Positions 56,187-64,000 of a DNA stretch of 64,000 nucleotides are shown in pieces. Below the pieces are notes generated by a model, which searched no databases, had not been told where the DNA came from, and worked only from the letters and a program-made list of their open reading frames with translations. This stretch comes from Betaproteobacteria bacterium (GTDB lineage Bacteria; Pseudomonadota; Gammaproteobacteria; Burkholderiales; SG8-39): contig CANKMT010000012.1 of NCBI GenBank assembly GCA_947482825.1, positions 1 through 64,000 of the forward strand, written 5' to 3'. A program made the translations under genes and the position numbers. Numbering within the stretch: the stretch's first letter is position 1; every line of letters begins with the position of its first letter.

Positions 56187-59100
56187 ATGAACACTCCGCG
56201 CTTCGTCCATCTCCGCCTGCACAGCGAGTATTCGGTGACGGATGGCATCGTGCGCATCGACGAGGCGATCGCCCGCGCGGCAACCGACGGCATGCCCGCG
56301 GTTGCGCTGACCGACTCGTGCAACCTGTTCGGGATGGTGAAGTTCTACAAGGCTGCGCGCGAGTCCGGCGTGAAGCCTGTCATCGGCGCCGATTGCTGGC
56401 TGCAGAACACGGTCGACCGCGACAAGCCTTCGCGTGTCCTGCTCCTGGCCGCTTCGCGCAAGGGGTACCTCCGCCTGTGCGAACTGCTGTCGCGCGCATG
56501 GCTCCGGAACCAGCATCGCGCGCGCGCCGAGATCGACAAGGGCTGGCTCGTCGCGGAAGGCACCGAAGGTCTGATTGCCTTGTCGGGTGCGTCGGGCGGG
56601 GACATCGGGCAAGCGCTTCTTGCCGACAATGGTCCCGCCGCCGAGAAACTCGCCCGGGAGTGGGCCGCACTGTTCCCGGGGCGGTTTTACCTCGAGTTGC
56701 AGCGCGCGGGGTTCCCGCAGACGGAGACTCTCGTCGCGCGCACGGTGAAACTGGCCGGCACGCTCAAGCTACCCGTGGTCGCGACGCACCCGGTCCAGTT
56801 CCTCTCGCCGGACGATTTCAAGGCGCACGAAGCACGCGTGTGCATTTCGCAGGGCTACGTGCTGGGCGACCAGCGCAGGCCGAAGCAATTCACGCCCGAG
56901 CAGTACTTCAAGTCGCAGGACGAGATGGCCGCGTTGTTCGCCGACATCCCGCAAGCCCTCGAGAACGCGGTGGGAATCGCGCGCCGCTGCAACCTCACGA
57001 TCGAACTGGGCAAGTCGAAGCTGCCCGAATTCCCGACGCCAAAGGGCGTCACGATCGAAGCCTTCCTGCAACGCACGTCAAACGAAGGCCTGGCCGCGAG
57101 GCTGGAGAAACTCTATCCGGACCCGGGTGCGCGCGAAACGAATGCGCCACGCTACCGCGAGCGGCTTGAGTTCGAGATCAAGACCATCGTGCAGATGGGA
57201 TTCCCGGGCTACTTCCTCATCGTTGCGGATTTCATCAACTGGGCCAAGAAGAACGGCGTGCCGGTCGGCCCGGGACGCGGCTCGGGGGCCGGGTCGCTGG
57301 TCGCGTACTCGCTCGGCATCACCGATCTCGACCCGTTGCGCTACGACCTGCTGTTCGAAAGGTTCCTGAACCCGGAGCGCGTGTCGATGCCCGACTTCGA
57401 CATCGACTTCTGCCAGGACGGCCGCGACAAGGTAATCGGCTACGTGCGCGACAAGTACGGCGCGGCAAGCGTGTCACAGATCGCCACGTTCGGCACGATG
57501 GCCGCGCGCGCCGTGGTGCGCGATTGCGGCAGGGTGCTCGACCTCGGTTACAACTTCTGCGACCAGATCGCCAAACTGATCCCGTTCCAGCCCGGCAAGA
57601 CGATCACGCTGAAGATGGCTCGCGAGATGGAGCCGCTGCTCGCCGAGCGCGAAGAGAAGGAGGACGAGGTCCGGCAATTGCTCGAGCTCGGCGAGAAGCT
57701 CGAAGGCCTCACGCGCAACGTCGGTATGCACGCCGGTGGCGTGCTGATCGCGCCCGGCAAGCTCACCGACTTCTGCCCGTTGTATGCGGCCGAAGGCACC
57801 GAGAACGTGATCTCGCAGCTCGACAAGGACGACGTCGAGGCCGTCGGGCTGGTGAAGTTCGACTTCCTCGGCCTCACCACGCTCACCGTGCTCGACTGGG
57901 CGGTGCGCTACGTGAAGCTGCTGGGCGATCCGGACTTCGATCTGGAAAAGCTGCCGCTCGACGACAAGGCGAGCTACCAGCTCCTTTCTGCGGGCAACAC
58001 CACTGCCGTGTTCCAGCTCGAATCGAGCGGCATGCGCGACATGATCCGCAAGGCGAGGCCCGACCGGTTCGAGGACATCATCGCGCTGGTCGCGCTCTAC
58101 CGCCCCGGCCCGATGGATCTGATCCCAGACTTCATCGAGCGAAAGCACGGCCGCCAGCGCGTCGAGTATGTGGATGAGCGCCTCGTGCCGATCCTTTCGC
58201 CGACCTACGGAATCATGGTGTACCAGGAACAGGTCATGCAGATCGCGCAGGTGATCGGCGGGTACACGCTGGGCAACGCAGACCTGTTGCGCCGCGCGAT
58301 GGGCAAGAAGAATCAGGAGGAGATGGACGCACAGCGCGACGGTTTTGTTTCAGGGGCCGAGAAGAACGGCCTGTCGCGCAACAAGGCGAACGTGCTCTTC
58401 GACCTGATGGAGAAATTCGCGGGCTACGGCTTCAACAAGTCGCACGCCGCCGCCTACGCGCTGGTCGCCTACCACACCGCGTACATGAAGACGCACCACG
58501 CGTCGGCCTTCATGGCGGCCAACTTTTCGGCGGTCATGGACGACACCGACAAGGTGAGGTCCCTGCACAAGGACAGCGTGGCCAACGGCCTCACGGTGCT
58601 GCCGCCGGACGTGAACACTTCGGATTACCGGTTCACACCGGTGGATGCGAAAACCATCCGCTACGGACTGGGCGGCATCCGGGGCTCCGGGCGCTCGGCG
58701 ATCGAATCGATCATCGCGGCGCGAAACGCCGATGGGCCGTTCAAGAGCCTGTTCGATTTCTGTCGCCGGGTCGACAAGCGCCTGGTCAACCGCCGCGCGA
58801 TGGAGGCGATGGTCCGGGCGGGCGCGTTCGATTCGATCGATCCCGGTCGCGCAAGCCTCCTCGCTTCGGTCGGGCTCGCAATGGAAGCCGCAGAGCAGGA
58901 CGAGCGGCAGGCGTCGCAGGAGAGCCTGTTCGGCGACCCGTCCGAATCGCGCAGCGCGGCCTTCCGTCTGGTCGAATCACGGCCCTGGGACATGAAACAG
59001 CGGCTGGTCGAGGAAAAGACGGCGCTTGGCTTCACGCTTTCCGGGCACCTGTTCAACGCCTATGCGCACGACCTGCAGGGGTTTACGTCGACGCCATTGG

Positions 59101-59648
59101 CGAAGCTTTCGCCGGTGCAGGGCGCCGTCTGGCTTGCCGGCGTCATCGCCTCGGTGCGCGTGCAGATGACCCGGCGCGGAAAAATGGTGGTGGTCACGCT
59201 GGATGACGGCACCGCGCAGGTCGAGGTCACGGTGTTCAACGAGCTGCACGACAAGCATCGCGACAAGCTCAAGGAAGACGCGCTGCTGGTGGCGGTGTGC
59301 AAGGTGCAGGCGCCGCGCGACGAATCGTTCGCCGGACTGCGCGTTTCGGCCGAGGACCTGCTGGACCTCGCCACGCTCAGGAGTCGCTATGCCAACAACC
59401 TGCGACTGGACATCAATGGTCAGGCCGATGCGAGGAAGCTGAAAGACTACCTTGCGCCGTTCAAAACCAATGGCGCGGGCGGGGGATGCGGAGTCGTAGT
59501 TCATTATCACAACGGCGTCGCTGAAGTTGACGTCGCGCTCAGCGCGGACTGGCGCGTGCGGCCCGACGAACAACTCATCAACCAGCTGGAAGACTGGCTT
59601 ACGCCGGAGCGCGTGAAGGTCGTCTACGCCTTCACTGCGGCAGCATGA
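56187..59648 (+). CDS. dnaE: DNA polymerase III alpha subunit DnaE
   Basis: 1153 residues, the usual DnaE1 length. The N-terminal PHP domain starts FVHLRLHSEYSVTDGIVRIDE. The polymerase active-site aspartates are in PDFDIDFCQDGRDKVI near residue 400, and GRGSGAGSLVAYSLGITDLDP precedes them. The fingers and helix-hairpin-helix region includes GYGFNKSHAAAYALVAYHT. An OB-fold (VWLAGVIASVRVQMTRRGKM) is at about 985-1085. It replicates the chromosome with beta clamp and epsilon. It diverges from the DMT exporter, and the sequence after it changes character. Confidence 0.97.
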   Translation: MNTPRFVHLRLHSEYSVTDGIVRIDEAIARAATDGMPAVALTDSCNLFGMVKFYKAARESGVKPVIGADCWLQNTVDRDKPSRVLLLAASRKGYLRLCELLSRAWLRNQHRARAEIDKGWLVAEGTEGLIALSGASGGDIGQALLADNGPAAEKLAREWAALFPGRFYLELQRAGFPQTETLVARTVKLAGTLKLPVVATHPVQFLSPDDFKAHEARVCISQGYVLGDQRRPKQFTPEQYFKSQDEMAALFADIPQALENAVGIARRCNLTIELGKSKLPEFPTPKGVTIEAFLQRTSNEGLAARLEKLYPDPGARETNAPRYRERLEFEIKTIVQMGFPGYFLIVADFINWAKKNGVPVGPGRGSGAGSLVAYSLGITDLDPLRYDLLFERFLNPERVSMPDFDIDFCQDGRDKVIGYVRDKYGAASVSQIATFGTMAARAVVRDCGRVLDLGYNFCDQIAKLIPFQPGKTITLKMAREMEPLLAEREEKEDEVRQLLELGEKLEGLTRNVGMHAGGVLIAPGKLTDFCPLYAAEGTENVISQLDKDDVEAVGLVKFDFLGLTTLTVLDWAVRYVKLLGDPDFDLEKLPLDDKASYQLLSAGNTTAVFQLESSGMRDMIRKARPDRFEDIIALVALYRPGPMDLIPDFIERKHGRQRVEYVDERLVPILSPTYGIMVYQEQVMQIAQVIGGYTLGNADLLRRAMGKKNQEEMDAQRDGFVSGAEKNGLSRNKANVLFDLMEKFAGYGFNKSHAAAYALVAYHTAYMKTHHASAFMAANFSAVMDDTDKVRSLHKDSVANGLTVLPPDVNTSDYRFTPVDAKTIRYGLGGIRGSGRSAIESIIAARNADGPFKSLFDFCRRVDKRLVNRRAMEAMVRAGAFDSIDPGRASLLASVGLAMEAAEQDERQASQESLFGDPSESRSAAFRLVESRPWDMKQRLVEEKTALGFTLSGHLFNAYAHDLQGFTSTPLAKLSPVQGAVWLAGVIASVRVQMTRRGKMVVVTLDDGTAQVEVTVFNELHDKHRDKLKEDALLVAVCKVQAPRDESFAGLRVSAEDLLDLATLRSRYANNLRLDINGQADARKLKDYLAPFKTNGAGGGCGVVVHYHNGVAEVDVALSADWRVRPDEQLINQLEDWLTPERVKVVYAFTAAA

Positions 59649-59844
59649 TTTTTCCAGAAACGGAAAGTCTATTCGCAGAAGAGCGGCTCCAGGAGCCGAT
59701 CTCCGCAATAAAAAGTTATACTTTTAGGCTACCGCTTCGGTCTTCAGGCGTGCTCGGGTACTTCAAGCAGAACGGCATCGCAGCGGAAAAACCTCAGATC
59801 CCAGCGAAACCACCTTTCTCGGCGAAGAAAAAGCGAGTCCTTGC

Positions 59845-62800
59845 ATGAGCGCCCATCAGTTGCTCGGCAAACTCCTTGACTACGTCCTAGAGCAAGCCAA
59901 AGACATCGACCCACGTGGCTTCAATCTGTCGGGTCACAAGGGTTTCAAGAAACCGAAACCTGACCTTCAGGGGCTGCCCGGCGTCGACTTCGACATCAGA
60001 ATCGAAGGAGATCACACCTGGTTGCGCGTAGCGCGTCTCGAAGCGCTCACTCCTCCGGCCCTATCTGACGAGAAGCTCAAAGGCCTCATCACCGTCGACC
60101 CTGATCCCGTCGGCCAACCGCCGCGTATTGATGAGACAGCTTTCAAGCACAGCCTCGTTGCAGCTTTTGCCGGTCGAACCCCTGACGAATTGAGTGTCGA
60201 GGAGAGTCGGGCCCGCGCCACCCTGCAACGGGCGCTCACCGTTTATACACCGTTGTGGACCGCTTGGGCTGAAGGTGAAAAACCTCGGCGCAGGACCATT
60301 GGCCTCTACGGTGACCTGTTCGCCATCAAGCATCAGCTCGAATCAGAAGAGACCGCCAAGCCGCATGAGCTTGTATGGGGGATCGGCGTGACTGCCTGGA
60401 AGCTCAGCTATGAAGAGCGCGTTGGAAGGTCAGTCGTCGAGTTTCAGTACCCATTGCTGACTCAGGCGGTGGAGGTGTCGCTCGACGCGCGAACGCTCGC
60501 CATCGAGCTACGACCGCGTTCTGTAGACCCGCGCTTTGAGTTTGACGCGTTCGCCGCGTGCCAGCTGAGTAGCACGGCCGACGTCGAAAAGGCCGCAAAG
60601 GATGCCTTGGCGAGAAGCGCTGACCGCCCTATTTCGCCGTTCGACGTTGGCAGCTTCGAGCACATCCTCAAACTGATTGCCGGCAACCTCCACGAGCAGG
60701 GGCGGTATGTCTCCGGTGCCACAAGCTTCCCCAGCGCGGAGGACACTTTGGCGGTGTCTGATGCATGGGTGGTACTGTCACGGCCGCGCTCGAACAACTA
60801 CTTGCATGAGGACATCGCGCGCCTTCAGGCGCGCCTTCAAGACGGCTCCCCTCTCCCTCTTGGGCCCCTCGCCTTGGTGACACCGCCATCGGATGATCTG
60901 GCGAATTACGAGCCGGTATCTTTCCGAGGCCTGTCGGGCAGTTCTGGCTCCAACTCCAATGGGCAAGCGCAGGAATTGTTCTTTCCGCTCCCGTACAACC
61001 ACGAGCAGATCACCATCGTCGAGCAGTTGGAGCGCTCCAATGGTGTGGCTGTGCAGGGACCGCCTGGGACGGGCAAGACGCACACAATCGCGAACATCGT
61101 GTGCCACTACTTGGCAACGGGACGGAAAGTTCTCGTCACCGCCAAAGGGGAACAGGCGCTGGAAGTCCTGCAGTCGAAGATTCCCGAGGAGGTGCGGCCG
61201 TTGACGGTCGCACTGCTGGCAGGTGACCGCGAGGGAATGCGTCAGTTCCAGTCTTCCATCGAAGCCATCATCCATAACGTGTCGCAACTGAATCCCGGTG
61301 TCGTGAAGACTCAGATTCAGACCTTTCGCAGCGCCATCGACCGAGCTCACTCGGAACTGGCGACCATCGATCGGCGCGTCGACGAAATCGCAGTGTCTCA
61401 GCTGTCTGACGTCGAGGTGGATGGCGTACAGATGCGCGCCCAGAAGATGGCTGAGCTGGTTTTGTCCGGCGCCGACAAGCACTCCTGGTTCGACGATGCG
61501 CTATCGCTGGTCCCGGCGAACACGCCCCCGCTCAGCGGAGCCGAGGCCGCAAATCTGCGTGAGGCTCGGCGCCGACTGGGCAAAGACCTTGTGTATGCGG
61601 CGGTGCGCATCCCATCGAGCTCGGCGCTGCTCCCCGCAGCCGAGGTTGGAAGCCTCCACGGCGTGCTCGTCGGCATACGCGAAATTGAAGCGGCCGAAGA
61701 AAAGGGAGGGCTCCTCGCGCTGCGCGCTGCAACGCCCGAAGTGCTCGACGCCGCTCGAAAGCTCCTGAGCCAAGTGGAGGCGGCAGCCAAGGTCGCCAAA
61801 GAGTTGGAAGACACGGGCGAAGTCTGGACCGCCGAGCTGCGGACAAAATGTAGCCAAACTACCTTCACCAGTGAGCGGCAAGCATTGGAGGCGCTGTTTG
61901 GCGAAATTGACTCCCTCATCGAAGCGCGGGCCGAATTCCTCATTCGGCCTGTGGATGTGCCGGAGCCTGCATTAGCTGCGCCGAAAGCCCGCGAAGCCAT
62001 CAGTCGCGGCGCAGAGTCAGGCAAGCCCTTCGGGCTGATGAGCTTCGGCGGTGGGAACGTCAAGGAACACGTGTCTGCCATCAGAGTCGCGGGGCTAGCC
62101 CCCGTCACTGACGACGACTGGAAGCACGTTCAGCGGTACGTCAAGTTGCACGAACAGGTGCTGTCATTCAGCGTGCGCTGGAACGAGTTCGCGGAGCTTC
62201 TTTCCATCCCGGCAGTTAAGGGCGGCGTTCAGGAGCTGCGGCACATCGAACTAGTGTCTGTGAACGCGCGTAAAGCACATGGCTTGGCTGTGAACCACGA
62301 TGCTCAGCTGCCCACGCTTGCAGAGCGAGTCTTCGCCAATCCGCCGTATCAACAGTTGCGTGGCAACTCGGCTCAGCTGGAGGAAGTGCGCCGACATCTG
62401 CGGACCCACCTAACCCGGGCTGAACTGGCACAAGCGGCCATACACTTGGCTACACTGCAAGAGAAGCTTGCTGGTACGTCCGGCCCTATCTCGGTTGAGC
62501 TGCGAACCTTCGTCGAGCAGCAGTTGGGCAACGGCAAATATCCGGCCGAGCGCATCGTGGCGCGGTACTCCGAACTGGTGAGCGAAGTGCGCCGCGTGGA
62601 AGCCATCGGCCACGACATTGACATTGTTAATGAACTGGTTGGGCGGCTCGAGCGAGCGGGCGCGCCAAAGCTTGCGGCGAGGGCGCGAGGTGAACCTGTC
62701 GAGAGCACGGGCGAAGACCAGGCCTTCCCTGTCAATTGGCGTGACGCTTGGAACTGGGCGCGCGTGAAGGCGCATCTGGACGTGATCGAGGCGCGCGAGG

Positions 62801-64000
62801 AGCTTCAGACTCTAGCGGCGCGACGGCGCGACCTTGAGGCAGGCCTTGCAAAGCTATACGAGAACCTTGTCTCAAACGCGGCCTGGCTATCCACAAAGCT
62901 GGGGGCGTCACCAAGAGTCCTGTCTGCGCTCGAAACCTACCGCACGGCGGTTCGACGCATTGGCCAAGGCACTGGCCCGAATGCCACTCGGCACCGGCGC
63001 GATGCCCAGAAGGCGATGCATGACGCTCAGGGTGCCGTGCCGTGCTGGGTGATGAGCCACGCAAAGGTGTCTGAAACGTTGCCAGCTCAGCTTGGCAGCT
63101 TTGACCTCATCATCGTGGACGAGGCCAGCCAGTCGGACCTCTGGGCGCTGCCAGCAGTGCTTCGCGGCAAGAAGATTCTGGTGGTTGGTGACGACAAGCA
63201 AGTCTCGCCTGACGGCGGCTTTATCGCGGCGGTGCGCATCCAGGAACTGAGGGACCGGTTCTTGTCCGACCAACCGTACGCCACTGTGCTGACTCCTGAG
63301 AAATCTTTGTATGACATAGCGTCCACGGTTTTCGCAGCTAACAAGGTGATGCTGCGCGAGCATTTCCGTTGCGTGCCGCCCATCATTGCATACAGCAACA
63401 GGACCTTCTACAAGGATTTCATTCAACCACTTCGCATACCCAAGGCCTCGGAGCGCATCGATCCGCCGCTGGTGGACATATACGTGGCCACAGGTATGCG
63501 GAGTACCAAAGACGAGAACCGCAACGAGGCCCTTGCCATAGTCGAAGAGATTGAAGCCTTGCTTGCAGACAAGCGTTTCGCGGGCCGCACCCTCGGCGTT
63601 GTGTCCTTGCTCGGCCCGGATCAAGCTAAGCACATCGACGCCTTGGTTCGCTCGCGCTGCGACGCGAACGAGCTGATTCGGCGAAAGTTTGATTGCGGCG
63701 ATGCTCGACTCTTCCAGGGCAGCGAGCGCGACATCATGTTCTTATCGATGGTTGCGGACCCGACGAACAGCCGAGCCCTTTCAGGCAACATGTTCGAGCA
63801 ACGTTTCAATGTGGCGGCCAGCCGAGCTCGCGACCGGATGTACCTCGTGCGCTCGGTCCAGCTATCGGATCTGTCCCCGCTAGATATTCGCGGCGGTTTG
63901 CTCGCTCACTTTAGCAAGCCTCTGGATGGCAACACGGACGAGAGCAAAAGCCTCGTCGACGCCTGCGAGTCTGGTTTCGAGAAGCAGGTCTATACCGAAC
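59845..64000 (+). CDS. SF1 helicase-like AAA protein, incomplete at right edge
   Basis: An open frame of 1385 codons runs from 59845 to the window end without a stop. Walker A GPPGTGKT is at residues 405-412; Walker B DEASQSD at 1092-1098; GDDKQVSP near 1115; LFQGSERDIMFLSMV and RFNVAASRARDRMYLV follow, the motif order of SF1B (UPF1-like) helicases. About 650 residues between Walker A and B are largely helical. The last residues ACESGFEKQVYTE resemble the join to a C-terminal DUF559/restriction-type nuclease seen in relatives, but that part lies outside. Base composition looks lower in GC than dnaE, so it may be transferred. A defence role is possible, not shown. The 196 bases before it hold no clear gene. 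Confidence 0.8.
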   Translation, partial: MSAHQLLGKLLDYVLEQAKDIDPRGFNLSGHKGFKKPKPDLQGLPGVDFDIRIEGDHTWLRVARLEALTPPALSDEKLKGLITVDPDPVGQPPRIDETAFKHSLVAAFAGRTPDELSVEESRARATLQRALTVYTPLWTAWAEGEKPRRRTIGLYGDLFAIKHQLESEETAKPHELVWGIGVTAWKLSYEERVGRSVVEFQYPLLTQAVEVSLDARTLAIELRPRSVDPRFEFDAFAACQLSSTADVEKAAKDALARSADRPISPFDVGSFEHILKLIAGNLHEQGRYVSGATSFPSAEDTLAVSDAWVVLSRPRSNNYLHEDIARLQARLQDGSPLPLGPLALVTPPSDDLANYEPVSFRGLSGSSGSNSNGQAQELFFPLPYNHEQITIVEQLERSNGVAVQGPPGTGKTHTIANIVCHYLATGRKVLVTAKGEQALEVLQSKIPEEVRPLTVALLAGDREGMRQFQSSIEAIIHNVSQLNPGVVKTQIQTFRSAIDRAHSELATIDRRVDEIAVSQLSDVEVDGVQMRAQKMAELVLSGADKHSWFDDALSLVPANTPPLSGAEAANLREARRRLGKDLVYAAVRIPSSSALLPAAEVGSLHGVLVGIREIEAAEEKGGLLALRAATPEVLDAARKLLSQVEAAAKVAKELEDTGEVWTAELRTKCSQTTFTSERQALEALFGEIDSLIEARAEFLIRPVDVPEPALAAPKAREAISRGAESGKPFGLMSFGGGNVKEHVSAIRVAGLAPVTDDDWKHVQRYVKLHEQVLSFSVRWNEFAELLSIPAVKGGVQELRHIELVSVNARKAHGLAVNHDAQLPTLAERVFANPPYQQLRGNSAQLEEVRRHLRTHLTRAELAQAAIHLATLQEKLAGTSGPISVELRTFVEQQLGNGKYPAERIVARYSELVSEVRRVEAIGHDIDIVNELVGRLERAGAPKLAARARGEPVESTGEDQAFPVNWRDAWNWARVKAHLDVIEAREELQTLAARRRDLEAGLAKLYENLVSNAAWLSTKLGASPRVLSALETYRTAVRRIGQGTGPNATRHRRDAQKAMHDAQGAVPCWVMSHAKVSETLPAQLGSFDLIIVDEASQSDLWALPAVLRGKKILVVGDDKQVSPDGGFIAAVRIQELRDRFLSDQPYATVLTPEKSLYDIASTVFAANKVMLREHFRCVPPIIAYSNRTFYKDFIQPLRIPKASERIDPPLVDIYVATGMRSTKDENRNEALAIVEEIEALLADKRFAGRTLGVVSLLGPDQAKHIDALVRSRCDANELIRRKFDCGDARLFQGSERDIMFLSMVADPTNSRALSGNMFEQRFNVAASRARDRMYLVRSVQLSDLSPLDIRGGLLAHFSKPLDGNTDESKSLVDACESGFEKQVYTE

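Noticed and set aside
59645-59848. 67-codon reading frame between dnaE and the helicase gene
   Set aside because: It overlaps the dnaE stop and the helicase start, has no ribosome binding site and no recognisable protein features; treated as chance.

Overview
The window looks like chromosome from a high-GC Betaproteobacterium, probably Burkholderiales-like. Three things point there: several tricarboxylate-transporter (Bug/TTT) binding proteins, the conserved order purM | AI-2E transporter - hda - HAD - pcnB - folK - dNK - panC, and a queA-tgt-yajC-secD-secF operon. All identifications come from reading the sequence; no database search was run.

Layout. (1) 1-2100 is a decayed accessory patch: a Bug fragment joined to an IS66-like transposase tail, a ccdAB toxin-antitoxin pair with a double palindrome in front, a broken HigB-type toxin with an intact antitoxin, and a truncated luciferase-like monooxygenase. 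(2) 2100-8440 holds a serine hydrolase, two SDRs, a TonB-like protein head to head with a periplasmic ankyrin protein, an M81 peptidase and an orphan XRE antitoxin. (3) 8634-12079 is a tight hsp20-lon-DUF2076 group. (4) 12278-23017 is an aromatic-acid catabolic block. Its second half has the order binding protein, oxygenase alpha, oxygenase beta, PdxA-type dehydrogenase, ferredoxin-reductase, which is the order of the terephthalate operon tphC-A2-A3-B-A1. Its first half has a second, reductase-less dioxygenase pair and two further Bug proteins. A carboxymuconolactone-decarboxylase-like gene and a class III aminotransferase follow. (5) 23031-37007 is mostly housekeeping: corA, an aminotransferase, a NUDIX gene, mnmA, a GST, purB, a membrane/spermidine-synthase fusion, and secF-secD-yajC-tgt-queA.

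(6) 37101-43557 is the most interesting stretch. A tRNA-Leu(CAA) is followed by a diffusible-signal-factor (DSF) quorum-sensing locus: rpfG (HD-GYP regulator), rpfC (hybrid kinase) and, facing them, rpfF (crotonase-fold DSF synthase). A divergent pair sits between rpfC and rpfF: a sterol-desaturase-type di-iron hydroxylase and a heme-oxygenase-like di-iron oxidase. Both belong to families that can oxidise lipids, and each shares overlapping 3' ends with its Rpf neighbour. This suggests, but does not prove, that the DSF signal is oxidatively tailored or turned over.

(7) 43773-59648 holds an FAD oxidoreductase and a gamma-glutamyltransferase-like enzyme, the panC/folK/pcnB/hda/purM block, a higBA pair with a clear promoter-operator, an orphan antitoxin, a DMT exporter and dnaE. 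(8) From 59845 to the right edge runs a long, lower-GC SF1 helicase gene, unfinished in the window, possibly the first gene of a defence island. There are five toxin-antitoxin loci or remnants in total. No CRISPR array or rRNA was seen. The only gene-free stretches over 300 bases are at the left end, and they hold the fragments listed.
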